DNA from: Candidatus Zhuqueibacterota bacterium
GTDB taxonomy: Bacteria; Zhuqueibacterota; Zhuqueibacteria; Thermofontimicrobiales; Thiofontviventaceae
Length of the DNA stretch: 34,335 nt
Assembly: GCA_016931935.1 (NCBI GenBank)
Contig: JAFGDW010000205.1
Location: forward strand, 1-34,335
Reading direction: 5' to 3'
The translations under genes were made by a program, and so were the position numbers. Below, piece after piece: positions 6,027 through 15,980 of the stretch. The notes under the pieces are model-generated. The model was not told the origin of the DNA and ran no database searches. It saw only the letters and a program-made list of their open reading frames with translations. Position 1 is the stretch's first letter. The number at the start of each line of letters is the position of its first letter.

Positions 6027-8990
6027 CTACTTGATAATGGCTAATTTGCCGACTTTTTTATTCCCATCGTCGGTGGAAACGACGTACACATACACGCCAA
6101 ACGCGATGTCCTGTCCGAATTCGTTGGTCATATCCCAGCTTTCCATGCCGGTGCCATTGCTGTGTTCGATTTCCTTAATCTTGACACCGCTGAGCGAATA
6201 GATCGTGATATCACATGCGTCCGGTAGGTACATGAATTTCAGACTGCGTGCATTTTCCCGAGGATCAAATAACGACGTGACCACATACGGATTGGGCACA
6301 GCGCGAATGTTGTCCATTTGATTCCCGATTTTTTGCGCATTAATAATCGCTTCGTTGATGGAGAATACAAATTTATCACCGGCAGATTCCGATGTGCCCG
6401 CCGCAAAACCGCTGCCATCGGAAAAGCTGGAATAGCAGGCGATGGTTACTTTCTGGCCTGTAACGGGCAGGCTGCCACCCGCAGGATTTTCCAATGAGGG
6501 AGCAGCTTTACTGAACGTCAGTTGAATTGGTAAATCCGCCGGGAAATTCACGTCGATAGGATCGCCGATTGCCGGCTCCTGATCCGGGTACGGTACATTA
6601 CAAATATAAATAAATTCATTGCTTTCAAATGTATTATTCAGATTCCGGTCATCATATTCACAAATGATGTGCGCGGTATCGGGGAACACGCGCCAAACTT
6701 CGAACGGAACCGGCATGAGCGCCACTGGTGTGCGGCCTCTGGAATAGGCTATCGAACCGCTTGCCGTGAAGCGGATTTCATAATCGTTCGATCGCACTTC
6801 GATGGATGATGACGGAATTTCGGAGGCGGACACATACCACGATTTCGTGCTGTCCATTCTGCCCGCGCCGTTGACATTGATTCCGAATCCATCGACAATT
6901 GATTTGACTCCACCAATTTTCTGCTCGGATGAGATAGAAAGCGAAATGCCAATGTCGCTAATCACCGGAAGCACACCGGTGTTCAACGGCAGCGACGACG
7001 CCAGCACGCGATTGTTTGCAGTTGAATCATATAATGAAAATGTTTTTGCCAGTGACCCTTCCAGCTCGATTTTAAATATCGGGTCGGTTGTATAACGATT
7101 GTCTGTTTTGTAGTTTGAATAGTTTTGCGGATCAATAATATTCATATGAATATTGCCACGACCTTTTCCCGTCACTTGATAAAAATTGCTGACCGAAGAC
7201 GGAATGTAGCCCGATGGATTGGGACGCGGCGTAATCGTCACAAAGTGTTTTTCCGCAACGCCAACACCTTTAGCTGTTTCAAACGACGGGATGGATGACG
7301 CCGGGTCGCCATGATCGAACGCTGTAACCGTATACGAGTAGGCTATGCCGTTATGAATCGTGCTGTCGACGAAGAAATATTGCAAACCGGTGTTGTCGCC
7401 GAGGTAATTATTAGGATTCATCGGATCGTCTCCCTCGATGGCATTTTTAATATCAAACTGTGCAATGGGCACATAGCCGACCACATTGCCGTGCGAATCG
7501 GTAATTTCATCCCCCCAGGTGGCGCCGTTATCCTGACTGCGATAAATTTTATAGCCTTCAAAATCCAGTTCGTCGGTCAACGGATCGGGTTTTAATTCAG
7601 GGCTGTTATCCCAGTACAGCGTGATCCGGTTATCGCCGGGCACACCCCACACCTCGGGCGCCGGCGGCGCTGCCGGGCCAACGAATCCTTTTTCGAACAT
7701 CTGAATGGCCATGTCACAATTTTTCACAAAATCCGCATCGGTGTTGCCGACGACCACGGCGATCGTAAATTTGGCTGTATCACCGGGCGCCAGATCAAAC
7801 GGCCCGCAAGCCATAATATGCACCCAATCCTGGGGCAGGGTAATCAATGAAATATCGTCGAGATGCGGATCAGCGCCGTGGAAATATTCAGCGGCAAACG
7901 CGGCAATGTCGGGATCGGTCGGTTGACTGCTGATGATCGGCCACAGCTCGTCGTCAAACGTTGGGCCAGTATCGACGTAATAATGGAAATCCGTTAGCCC
8001 GATGCTGAACGGCGTTTCAAGAATAATGGTGCCAAAATCCATATCTTCGGCGCGTCCCACACTGTTCGGCAGCGTGGCAGCGTTCAGATCGCCATCGAAA
8101 TCGCGTTGCATGATGATCGGATAGGGATCGTATACCGAATGCCCGGCTGGTGAAATCAAAATTTCTTCGCCATAATCACTGCAATCCGGATCCTGATAGA
8201 TGCCAATCCAGGCGTTTTCAACGGTTGAGCTGCCGGTGTTGTGAATGAAAAATTCGTAGAACTGAAAATCCTCGGCATAGGTTCGGCCGTAGCAATATGC
8301 CATCTGTTCAATTTCGATGCCCAGCGAATTGCCCTGCAGATTGTTGGCGTCGGTAAAAACGCCGTACACGTCACGATCCGATGCGAATTCACCTTCGTAG
8401 ACCTGTCCGGTCTCCGGATTCCGGCGGAAGTAACCGGGCCAAAACGGATTCCCCTGATTATCGAGCGGCCAGGTTTGCGGCAAATCACTGTGAGCCAGAT
8501 ACGGTGTTGTCCCGTCAACATACGTCAACAGCGGGTGATCGCCACTGTCATCGTAATGCGTTTTGCCGAGCGAGCCGTCTTTGGCGATCCAATCTTCGTT
8601 ACCGTTATTGGTATAACCGTCGATCACATTGCCGTTATTGCCGTTCTTGGAATTTTGCTCAACAGCAAATAGCAGTGCAAAATCATCCACCATCGATCCA
8701 TACGGCTTAACTTTGGGATAACGGAAATTGAAAAAGTCATCCGTTGGGCGATTTCCGGGGTCTTCGAGACGGGTGTCGCTGATTTGACCGTAATTCATGG
8801 TTAAGTTGCACAGTTGGCCTTTTGTCATCACCCCAACGGCTTCATCGAGTCGGGCGGCTGGCTTCCGCAACGATTGCGAGCCATTCACACTATCGTTGTC
8901 GTTATTTTTTTCACCTGCAGTCAGTGCAACGGCGCACCACATAAGAGTGAAGCCGGTGATGATGGATATGAATCGTTTTGATTTATGCAT
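6027..8990 (-). CDS. Large secreted protein with T9SS type A sorting domain
   Basis: The protein is 987 residues from the ATG at 8990, which has AAGGA 8 nt upstream; a GTG two codons earlier is possible but less likely. After a signal peptide comes a long beta-rich region without a clear enzymatic motif. A fibronectin type III-like segment sits near residues 440-570 (ITLYWDNSP, GYKIYRSQDNGATW, YSYTVTAFD). The C terminus (about 905-987) is a T9SS sorting domain, with VPNPYVV, ITIYSLSGVKIKEI and a terminal KVGKLAIIK. It sits between a TonB-dependent receptor and a PorV-like gene, an arrangement that recurs in KSB1-type genomes and suggests a surface complex. Its substrate or ligand is unknown. 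Confidence 0.85.
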   Translation of the reverse strand: MHKSKRFISIITGFTLMWCAVALTAGEKNNDNDSVNGSQSLRKPAARLDEAVGVMTKGQLCNLTMNYGQISDTRLEDPGNRPTDDFFNFRYPKVKPYGSMVDDFALLFAVEQNSKNGNNGNVIDGYTNNGNEDWIAKDGSLGKTHYDDSGDHPLLTYVDGTTPYLAHSDLPQTWPLDNQGNPFWPGYFRRNPETGQVYEGEFASDRDVYGVFTDANNLQGNSLGIEIEQMAYCYGRTYAEDFQFYEFFIHNTGSSTVENAWIGIYQDPDCSDYGEEILISPAGHSVYDPYPIIMQRDFDGDLNAATLPNSVGRAEDMDFGTIILETPFSIGLTDFHYYVDTGPTFDDELWPIISSQPTDPDIAAFAAEYFHGADPHLDDISLITLPQDWVHIMACGPFDLAPGDTAKFTIAVVVGNTDADFVKNCDMAIQMFEKGFVGPAAPPAPEVWGVPGDNRITLYWDNSPELKPDPLTDELDFEGYKIYRSQDNGATWGDEITDSHGNVVGYVPIAQFDIKNAIEGDDPMNPNNYLGDNTGLQYFFVDSTIHNGIAYSYTVTAFDHGDPASSIPSFETAKGVGVAEKHFVTITPRPNPSGYIPSSVSNFYQVTGKGRGNIHMNIIDPQNYSNYKTDNRYTTDPIFKIELEGSLAKTFSLYDSTANNRVLASSLPLNTGVLPVISDIGISLSISSEQKIGGVKSIVDGFGINVNGAGRMDSTKSWYVSASEIPSSSIEVRSNDYEIRFTASGSIAYSRGRTPVALMPVPFEVWRVFPDTAHIICEYDDRNLNNTFESNEFIYICNVPYPDQEPAIGDPIDVNFPADLPIQLTFSKAAPSLENPAGGSLPVTGQKVTIACYSSFSDGSGFAAGTSESAGDKFVFSINEAIINAQKIGNQMDNIRAVPNPYVVTSLFDPRENARSLKFMYLPDACDITIYSLSGVKIKEIEHSNGTGMESWDMTNEFGQDIAFGVYVYVVSTDDGNKKVGKLAIIK

Positions 8991-9039
8991 GTGCACAATC
9001 CTTTATAAATTAAGCATTAAACTCAGCAGGGATTTCTCG

Positions 9040-9083
9040 TTCCGCCGGTCCCCGGCGGAATGCCGCATGGTCGCTCTGCGACC
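9040..9083. repeat. REP-like double hairpin, copy 1
   Basis: Two palindromes lie side by side: TTCCGCCGG-TCC-CCGGCGGAA (9040-9060) and GGTCGC-TCT-GCGACC (9069-9083). The same pair, with the same order and TCT loop, occurs at 17190-17231. A lone related hairpin is at 9165-9185. All are intergenic, downstream of the TonB receptor gene, and resemble REP elements. Confidence 0.75.
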
Positions 9084-9164
9084 GGTGGTAAAAAACGTTA
9101 TAGAAGATACTATTTTTTTACATAAAAAATTGGAAAAAACGGGACGGAGACCGTCACAACTGCT

Positions 9165-9185
9165 TTCCGCCAGAGACTGGCGGAA
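9165..9185. repeat. REP-like single hairpin
   Basis: TTCCGCCA-GAGAC-TGGCGGAA, with 8-bp perfect arms, is the first half of the double-hairpin unit without the second half. It lies 36 bp past the stop codon of the TonB receptor gene and may protect or end its transcript. Confidence 0.7.
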
Positions 9186-9220
9186 CGATTGTCTCAATTT
9201 CATCTTGTTCTTTTTTATAA

Positions 9221-12022
9221 CTAAAACCTCACATAACACCCAACCCGAATATCCCGCCGGCGGCCGACGTTGTCGGGATTGGCCTGGCGGTCTTTGGTGC
9301 TGGTTGAATACGGCCCAGCATTCCAGGGATCGCCGGTCTCGGTCCAAATGGCCTGGACGTTGATGTGATCCAGTGCATTAACGACCTTCGTATACGCAAC
9401 CAAATCGATGCCACCCAGCGTGAACATTTTATCCACGCGGATGTCCAGCGTGCTGGTGGCGCCTTTGCGCTCGGAATTGGTTTCCAGACTAATCGCGCCC
9501 TGATAACTTGGCGTGTACGGCAAACCGCTGGCCACCTGAAACAATGTATTGATGCCGAAATTCCGGAATGGTTTCATACCTGCGAATGTGGGACCAAAGT
9601 TTTCCGGGAACCGCACATCAACATTGACCGAGAAATCGTGGGTGCGATCGAAGTCCAGAAAGAACTCGCGTTTGGGCCGTAAGTAGGCTTCTTCTTCGCG
9701 ATAGTAATAACCGGCGAGCGGATCGGAGCCGGAGCCGCGCGCAACGCTGTAGGTGTAATTCAGGTTGCCGGAAAGATAATGACTGTATTTCTTGACCACC
9801 GTCACATCAAAACCTTTTACCCGGCCATAATCTTCATTAATATAGATGGTATAATTATACGGCTGGCGCGAATAAAATTTGGTGGACGTCAAATCCCGAA
9901 TATCTTTGTAAAATCCGGTAAAATCAATTGCAATATCATCGGAAAGCTGATATTTTCCCCCAACTTCAAAGGCAACAGTCTTCTGCGGTTCCAGCCCGGG
10001 ATTGCCGATGATCACATCGGATTCTTCCAGGTTCAGCAACGAGCGGTCGTTTCGGAACAGATGATAGTAATCCGGGTTCTGAAAGAAATGGCCGTAGGCA
10101 AAATGGAACACCAGTCGGTCGGTGACCGGATGCGCCAGGCCGATGCGTGGACTGATTTGATAGCGGTCGGGCACCTGTTCACGGTTGCGGAATTGGAACT
10201 CTTTTGTGGATGTACCGTCACCATTACTCACTGAAATGGTTTGCTGAATATCGCCGGGATCGGGCCAGTAAGTGTCGTTGGCATTGGCATAATCAAAACG
10301 CAGGCCGAGATTAAGGATCATGAAATCGTATTCCATTTTGTCCTGAATGTAGGCGGCAAACTCGCGAGGATCGCGGTCGTAATATTCCAGCCGGTGCCGG
10401 AATGCGCCAGGCCAGGGGTCGCGCAGGGCATGGCGAAAAATCTGGTGCTGTTTTGCGTCAATGCCGCCTTTGAGTTGGTGACTGCGATTGACCTGACTGG
10501 TGATGTCAAATTTAACGTTATACGTCGTGGAGTGCTCGCGATACCAGTCACGGGCATCCCCCCCCTCGAAATCGGTCTCAGTGCCGAACAGATAGGTTAG
10601 TTTGATATATTCGCTTGGTTCCACCATCGCGCCGGTTGCTTCATCATATAGAACCTGCCGGCCCGGAATTGCTTCGCTGCCCCGTCGGAACAGTCGCTGC
10701 ACGTTTAATGTGTAAAATGTCGACTGACTAAGCGTTTGTGTCAGTTGCAGGCGCTGACGATCTGTGAATGTCGTCTCCAGTGCCCGATTGCCACGCAACT
10801 TTGAATCGTAGTTCAGCGAGTCGGCAGGATCGTTATACGATGGGGTGATGTATTTGTAAGCATGTATGTAATCTTGTGCGTAATTCCACGTGTTTTGGAA
10901 ATCCGCACTTAATTTTAACGTTGACGAAGTGCGGTAATTGAGTTTACCAAAAATCTGACGGTCCAGCTCGAATCCCCAGGGCAAATAATCATTTTCGTTT
11001 GTGAAAACACCGGATGTGAAAAATGTTAAATTCCGAATACCAGGCACCGGACCACCAAAACTGCCGTTCATGCGCCCTAAAATCGGTAGCAGGAGATGAT
11101 CTTTCGCGTCGGGATCATTCAGCAGGCTCACATGTTTGTAACGTGAGGTACCGACCGTATCCGATGGAGATGAATAGTAGCGAACAGCATCACGGTATTC
11201 GAGTTTTTCTTGTTCTGAAAGACCATCGACAATGTCCGAGTCGAGAATCCAATCCGCCTGATGATACGGCGACTGATTCAGCATAGAAGATTCATATTGA
11301 ATTTTGGCTGTATAATTGGACGAGCCTTCTTTGGTGGTGATGTTGATGACGCCGCTCATGGCATCGCCGTATTCGGCATTAAATCCACCTGTGAGCACGG
11401 ACAATTCCTGAATCATGTTAACATCGATATTCGAGCCGAAGCCACCCTGGATGGGGTTCTGCACAAGAATGCCGTCGATGTAATACGCTACTTCATCGTT
11501 TCGGCCACCGCGCAGATGTAAACCTCCGTTTTCATCTTCAACGAAACCAGCCTGCGTGGTCAGCACATCCTGTACCGACGTGACCGGCATCTTCTCCGCC
11601 ATTTCCGACCCGGAGACAACTGCCATTTTTGCGGTGACATCTTTCTCCACCAACGGGCGCTCCGCCACCAATGTGACGACTTCACCTTCGATGACGGATA
11701 ACTCCAATTTGAAATCGACATCGGTCGTCAAATCGGTAAACACTTTTACATTCCGGACTTCCAAATCTTTGTAGCCCATCATCCGTGCCCGCAAGGTATA
11801 GGTTCCCGGAAGAATATTGTGGATAAAATAGTGCCCATCTTGATTCGATGCCGCGCCCATAGTCGTCCCGTCAATCACAATGTTGACAGCCATCAGAATG
11901 TCACCCGTGGATTTATCCGTCACCTGGCCCATAATTTTCCCGGTATTCCCGGCCTGTACGAGTGAGGCGGCGAACATTACTGCCAGCCAGACACTTAAAA
12001 TTGGAATGAATATCCGTTTCAT
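9221..12022 (-). CDS. TonB-dependent outer-membrane receptor
   Basis: This 933-residue TonB-dependent receptor has a signal peptide (about 1-24) and a carboxypeptidase-regulatory-like beta-sandwich (about 27-110, GKIMGQVTDKSTGDILMAVN). Its plug domain spans about 125-235, with VQDVLTTQAG, LRGGRNDEVAYYIDG and MSGVINITTK. A long beta-barrel follows and ends in the terminal Phe typical of outer-membrane proteins (GCYVRF). Such receptors import bulky ligands using energy from TonB-ExbBD. AGGAGG lies 6 nt before the ATG. It heads the row with the T9SS cargo and PorV-like genes, separated from the cargo by 230 bp of REP-like DNA. The substrate cannot be read from sequence; material released from the nearby gamma-glutamyl polymer locus is a conjecture. 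Confidence 0.93.
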   Translation of the reverse strand: MKRIFIPILSVWLAVMFAASLVQAGNTGKIMGQVTDKSTGDILMAVNIVIDGTTMGAASNQDGHYFIHNILPGTYTLRARMMGYKDLEVRNVKVFTDLTTDVDFKLELSVIEGEVVTLVAERPLVEKDVTAKMAVVSGSEMAEKMPVTSVQDVLTTQAGFVEDENGGLHLRGGRNDEVAYYIDGILVQNPIQGGFGSNIDVNMIQELSVLTGGFNAEYGDAMSGVINITTKEGSSNYTAKIQYESSMLNQSPYHQADWILDSDIVDGLSEQEKLEYRDAVRYYSSPSDTVGTSRYKHVSLLNDPDAKDHLLLPILGRMNGSFGGPVPGIRNLTFFTSGVFTNENDYLPWGFELDRQIFGKLNYRTSSTLKLSADFQNTWNYAQDYIHAYKYITPSYNDPADSLNYDSKLRGNRALETTFTDRQRLQLTQTLSQSTFYTLNVQRLFRRGSEAIPGRQVLYDEATGAMVEPSEYIKLTYLFGTETDFEGGDARDWYREHSTTYNVKFDITSQVNRSHQLKGGIDAKQHQIFRHALRDPWPGAFRHRLEYYDRDPREFAAYIQDKMEYDFMILNLGLRFDYANANDTYWPDPGDIQQTISVSNGDGTSTKEFQFRNREQVPDRYQISPRIGLAHPVTDRLVFHFAYGHFFQNPDYYHLFRNDRSLLNLEESDVIIGNPGLEPQKTVAFEVGGKYQLSDDIAIDFTGFYKDIRDLTSTKFYSRQPYNYTIYINEDYGRVKGFDVTVVKKYSHYLSGNLNYTYSVARGSGSDPLAGYYYREEEAYLRPKREFFLDFDRTHDFSVNVDVRFPENFGPTFAGMKPFRNFGINTLFQVASGLPYTPSYQGAISLETNSERKGATSTLDIRVDKMFTLGGIDLVAYTKVVNALDHINVQAIWTETGDPWNAGPYSTSTKDRQANPDNVGRRRDIRVGCYVRF

Positions 12023-12060
12023 TTAATTCCTCCTAACCTGCACGAACCAGAAAGGGTGGA

Positions 12061-12269
12061 TAGAACACGGATTCAACGGATTTGACGGATAAAAACGGAT
12101 TTATTACAATTAAATCGTTCCGTCCCGGCAGGTCGCGGACGTAACGATTTTTCCTGCCACACTAATAATTCGAAAGTACTCAAGTAGCCTGCTTAAAGAC
12201 AGCAGAATCCAAAATGCTGCTTAATTTCAATCCGTCAAAATCCGTTTAACCCGTCAAATCCGTGTTCTA
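12061..12269. repeat. Inverted-repeat element in intergenic DNA
   Basis: TAGAACACGGATTCAACGG at 12061-12079 is complementary (17 of 19) to 12251-12269. Both ends belong to the 'acacggatt...acggatt' phrases common between genes in FCB genomes. The roughly 170 bp between them holds no gene. The element fills most of the gap between the BNR protein gene and the TonB receptor gene. Confidence 0.6.
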
Positions 12270-12337
12270 TTTTTTTATTTTAATTAAACACAATCAAGGC
12301 ACAGGATCAACTTGGAATCCCGTGCCTTGCATAAATC

Positions 12338-13903
12338 TTATTTCATCAAAATCATTTTGTAGGTTGCCACATAGCTGTCGGTCATTAATCTGTAGAAATA
12401 TACGCCTGATGCTAAATCGGATGCATCAAAAGTCATTTTATAATATCCGGCAGTCATGTCTTTATCGATCAGCGAAGCAACTTCCCGGCCCAGCATGTTG
12501 TACACTTTTAACTGCACTTTCGCTGACACCGGAAGCTGGAATTCAATATGCGTTACCGGATTAAACGGATTGGGATAGTTCTGTGTTAGCTGAAAAGCAT
12601 CAGGAATAGAACCATTGTTTCGCGCTTCTACCGCCGTTGGATTCACCCAGGGGATACGTGCGTAATACATACTGTAACCATCTGCTTCGGTGGTATCGTC
12701 TTCTATCCAGAACAGATCGGCGCCGCCTTCAAAACTTGTGCCGCCCACACCAGCCGCACGGGGATGAGTACCAATATTGGGGCCGCGCAGAATCAAGTTG
12801 GTCGGGCTGTTGCTGACTTTTACCGTATCACTCCAGGTCATGCCGCCATCATTTGAGGTAACATAAAACACATTTCGCGCACCAGCGCCTGAATCGAAGC
12901 TTTGTTGGAGATACGTAACATACATCACATCGTTGTCTGCAATCGCAATCGCCGGGTAGTCGGCAACGCCACCCGGATCCGCGGTGATCGCGACCGGAAA
13001 AGTCCAATCTTCGCCATCGACTTTGGATGTATAATAAATTTGACCTTTGCTGACGTCGGACCAATCTGCCTCATCCGTATAGAGCGCAACATGACGCTTG
13101 TTGTTGAAATCGTAACACAACGATGCCTGATAACAATCGATTGAATCATGTAAAGATGCTGACAAAGCTTCCGGAGCGCCCCATTGTGCGCCATCATATT
13201 CCTGGAAATAAAGCTGATACTTTGAGCTGACATCGCTGTCTTTTTCACGTACGGTCACACCGACTTTACCAGAATGATCGGCGGCGAGATACGGCACACT
13301 AAAATTACTGGTCACGATGCCAGGAACGATGTCGGTGAACAACGTATCCGCATCACTCCAGGTAGCGCCATTGTCCGTGCTGTGACTGATAAAAATATTT
13401 TCCAGACTGTCGTCGGATTGATAATACGTACTCCAGGCAATCCAGATGTAACCGTTACTGTCGACAATAATACTGTTTTGATTTGATGCCAACGTATCCT
13501 TTTGCACCTGAACCGGTGTGCTCCACTGCAGTCCATCATACTGGGCGTAATAGATCACCCAGTTCCGGCTCCACGTGGCGTGAAATACGTTATTGTTATC
13601 CGCGAACAACGAAGGTGTGGAACGAGTCGGTGTTCCTTCATCCAATACCTGTGGTGGATTCCATGTTTCGAACAGATCATCGTACGTTGTCCACATCACT
13701 GAATTATTATGATTGGCGCTGGTGCCAAACAGAGCCATCACGGTTCCATTTGGCGCCCGATCGATACACGGGCCGTTGTTGAAGCTGGTACCGAAATTGT
13801 CATCGGTGGTGGCCACTTTTGAAGGAGAAGGCTGGGCCCATACAAACGATGACATCATCGTAAAGGCAGATAGAATAGTTAAAACGATAACTTTCGATTT
13901 CAT
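12338..13903 (-). CDS. Secreted BNR/sialidase-fold propeller protein with T9SS sorting domain
   Basis: This 521-residue protein has a signal peptide (1-23). A beta-propeller region follows with bacterial neuraminidase repeats, for example STDNGATWSDADT and TSNDGGMTWSDTVK, plus degenerate blades. Its C-terminal T9SS type A domain (about 435-521) shows LTQNYPNPFNPVTHIEF, LKVYNMLGREV, ASGVYFYRL and MILMK. I see no sialidase FRIP motif or arginine triad, so an enzymatic sialidase role is unlikely; binding or structural roles fit better. GGAGA sits 7 nt before the ATG at 13903. It has its own spacing from neighbours on both sides (about 320 bp each) and is probably transcribed alone. Confidence 0.85.
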   Translation of the reverse strand: MKSKVIVLTILSAFTMMSSFVWAQPSPSKVATTDDNFGTSFNNGPCIDRAPNGTVMALFGTSANHNNSVMWTTYDDLFETWNPPQVLDEGTPTRSTPSLFADNNNVFHATWSRNWVIYYAQYDGLQWSTPVQVQKDTLASNQNSIIVDSNGYIWIAWSTYYQSDDSLENIFISHSTDNGATWSDADTLFTDIVPGIVTSNFSVPYLAADHSGKVGVTVREKDSDVSSKYQLYFQEYDGAQWGAPEALSASLHDSIDCYQASLCYDFNNKRHVALYTDEADWSDVSKGQIYYTSKVDGEDWTFPVAITADPGGVADYPAIAIADNDVMYVTYLQQSFDSGAGARNVFYVTSNDGGMTWSDTVKVSNSPTNLILRGPNIGTHPRAAGVGGTSFEGGADLFWIEDDTTEADGYSMYYARIPWVNPTAVEARNNGSIPDAFQLTQNYPNPFNPVTHIEFQLPVSAKVQLKVYNMLGREVASLIDKDMTAGYYKMTFDASDLASGVYFYRLMTDSYVATYKMILMK

Positions 13904-14043
13904 GTCGAATTCTCCATTTTTGGTGAAGAGATAATTTTTCGTCGGGTATCCGGTTTGTATCTATTTATTTCCTCTAAGAAGAGGAGATTCTTAAGCTTGT
14001 GGGACCTTTGAGGATATTTAAGTCATGCGTTGAACATCCCCCT

Positions 14044-14100
14044 GATTAGGTTACTAACCCGCAAGCGGGAGTAACCTAATCGTCCCCCTTCAAAGGGGGA
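14044..14100. terminator. Strong paired hairpins between two minus-strand genes
   Basis: GATTAGGTTACT (14044-14055) and its exact complement (14070-14081) enclose CCCGC-AA-GCGGG, giving a long stem. TCCCCCTT-CA-AAGGGGGA follows at 14083-14100. Both lie about 125-180 nt past the stop codon of the GGT gene at 14225, so they may end that operon. Neither has a clear T-tract, and the second is a common intergenic repeat type, so terminator function is tentative. Confidence 0.5.
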
Positions 14101-14224
14101 AATATCAGAACCAAACCGGATACCCGTAAATTTGTTAAATGAAATACAATGGAATCAATTCCTGACTTGGCCACTCACCTCCTCTCATTTAAAGATGATC
14201 TATATTTATAATGTCTCCGTAATC

Positions 14225-15937
14225 TCAAAATCCGATTGCTACACCATCACGACGAGAATCGCAGCCACCATACAATTTCTTATTCTTAACGTCGATGAAA
14301 ATTCCCTGAACGCCGCCAAAATAATTGTCAAACCCATCGTGATACTTGATTTTGTGTCCCAGTTTCTCCAAATCGTCGCCAACCGCCTGCGGGATTCGAC
14401 CCTCCAGTTCCAGGATGTCTCCAAACGCATGAACGCGTGGCGCTTCAATGGCATCGTCGATATTCATGCCGAAATCAACAATATTAATAATCACCTGACA
14501 CAACGCGCTAATAATCCGCAGTCCGCCCGGCGTTCCGATCGTCAACACAGGTACGCCATCCTTGAGCAGAATCGTCGGCGCCATGTTGCTAACCGGTCGT
14601 TTGTATGGTTCAATCGAATTGGGATTGGCCGGATCGGGCGAAAAATCCGCCAGATGATTGTTCAATATAAGTCCGGTGCCTTTCACTGTTATTCCGGAAC
14701 CAAAAAATTTGTTGATACTTTGTGTAAGTGCAATCACATTACGCTGCTCGTCCACCACCGACAGATGCGTGGTGCTGCCGGATTCCCGCGTAATAAATGC
14801 CGGTGGTTTGTAATCTGCGCTCACCGTATCCGGTTTAATTCGCTTGGATAAATTGGCTGCATAATTTTTGTCAGTCAGGCGCGTCACCGGCACGTTATAA
14901 AACGCCGGGTCAGCCATATTCACTTCCTTATCAGCAAACACCATTTTCATTGCTTCAGCCAAAATATGAATGTATTCGGCAGAGTTACATTGGAAACGTT
15001 GGAGATCATACTGCTCCAATATGTTTAACAGCTCAATCAAATGTGTTCCACCCGCGGCCGGAGGCGACGATGATACAATGTCGAATCCACGGTAACTGCC
15101 GCGGACCGGTTTTCTGATAATGGCATGATATTTTTGTAAATCGTCCTTCTTTAAAATGCCGTTTTCCCGGTGTATTTGTTCGATGATAGTGTTGGCAATT
15201 TCACCCGCGTAAAAGATCGCAGCGCCATTGGACGACAATTTTTGAAAACTCTGCGCCAAATCCGGATTTTTGATCAACATTCCCTGTTCAGCAGGCAAGC
15301 CGTTGTTGAGAAACAATGCTGCTGTAGCAGGATTATTTAGAATGAGTTCATAGTTTTGTAAAATAATCGCTGCGAATTTTTCTGAAACGATGAAGCCTTG
15401 ATTGGCATAGCGTATCGCCGGCTCCGCCACCTGCGCGAGTGCCATTGTCCCGTATTTTTCCAATGCCAATGTCCATCCCGCAATGCTACCCGGTGTACCG
15501 ACTGCCATTGGACTATTCTGTGTAAATTCGGTGAAGCTTTCTTTCGATTGATAGTATGTCGCCGGATTGACAGCACCGGGTGCTGTTTCGCGATAATCGA
15601 TTACAATTGGTTGTTCGCTGCCCTTCATTTTGATAAGCATGAATCCACCGCCGCCAAGTCCCGATGCGTTGGGTTCAACCACTGCCAGTGCGCAGGCCGT
15701 GGCCACTGCAGCGTCGACCGCGTTGCCTCCCTTTTTTAGGATTTCTATCCCGGCGCTGGATGCCAATGGATGAGCGCTCGCCACCATCCCGAGCTCGGAT
15801 TTGGTGACCTGGGCATTACATATTGAAACGGAAATGATTAATAGTAATCCGAAAATCCATCTGTGCAATTGAATGGCAGGAATTCCTGGAATAGTTGAAT
15901 TTATAAAATGTGCTTTTTTCGTTTTCATTCTTTTCAT
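14225..15937 (-). CDS. ggt: Gamma-glutamyltranspeptidase (gamma-glutamyl hydrolase), canonical residues
   Basis: This 570-residue member of the GGT Ntn-hydrolase family is made as one chain that self-cleaves before Thr389 in GSTTHLSVVD, giving the nucleophile. Residues that grip the free gamma-glutamyl group in E. coli GGT seem kept: Arg116 in YRETAP (R114 there), Asn in SINKFFGSG (N411) and Asp in NNHLADF (D433). The oxyanion segment reads GTPGGLRIIS. An N-terminal hydrophobic segment (about 25-43) should export it. It lies 43 nt after the M14-type hydrolase gene and closes the permease operon. Likely job: releasing glutamate from gamma-glutamyl chains or peptides outside the cytoplasm for uptake. 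The family is certain; the polymer substrate is inferred from context. Confidence 0.93.
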   Translation of the reverse strand: MKRMKTKKAHFINSTIPGIPAIQLHRWIFGLLLIISVSICNAQVTKSELGMVASAHPLASSAGIEILKKGGNAVDAAVATACALAVVEPNASGLGGGGFMLIKMKGSEQPIVIDYRETAPGAVNPATYYQSKESFTEFTQNSPMAVGTPGSIAGWTLALEKYGTMALAQVAEPAIRYANQGFIVSEKFAAIILQNYELILNNPATAALFLNNGLPAEQGMLIKNPDLAQSFQKLSSNGAAIFYAGEIANTIIEQIHRENGILKKDDLQKYHAIIRKPVRGSYRGFDIVSSSPPAAGGTHLIELLNILEQYDLQRFQCNSAEYIHILAEAMKMVFADKEVNMADPAFYNVPVTRLTDKNYAANLSKRIKPDTVSADYKPPAFITRESGSTTHLSVVDEQRNVIALTQSINKFFGSGITVKGTGLILNNHLADFSPDPANPNSIEPYKRPVSNMAPTILLKDGVPVLTIGTPGGLRIISALCQVIINIVDFGMNIDDAIEAPRVHAFGDILELEGRIPQAVGDDLEKLGHKIKYHDGFDNYFGGVQGIFIDVKNKKLYGGCDSRRDGVAIGF

Positions 15938-15980
15938 TTGGTTATGGTAATTTTTTTAATCGAAATGCATGAAATTTGAA

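Noticed and set aside
12338..13903. Active sialidase
   Set aside because: BNR repeats are present, but no FRIP motif or arginine triad is seen; BNR repeats occur in many non-enzymatic propellers.
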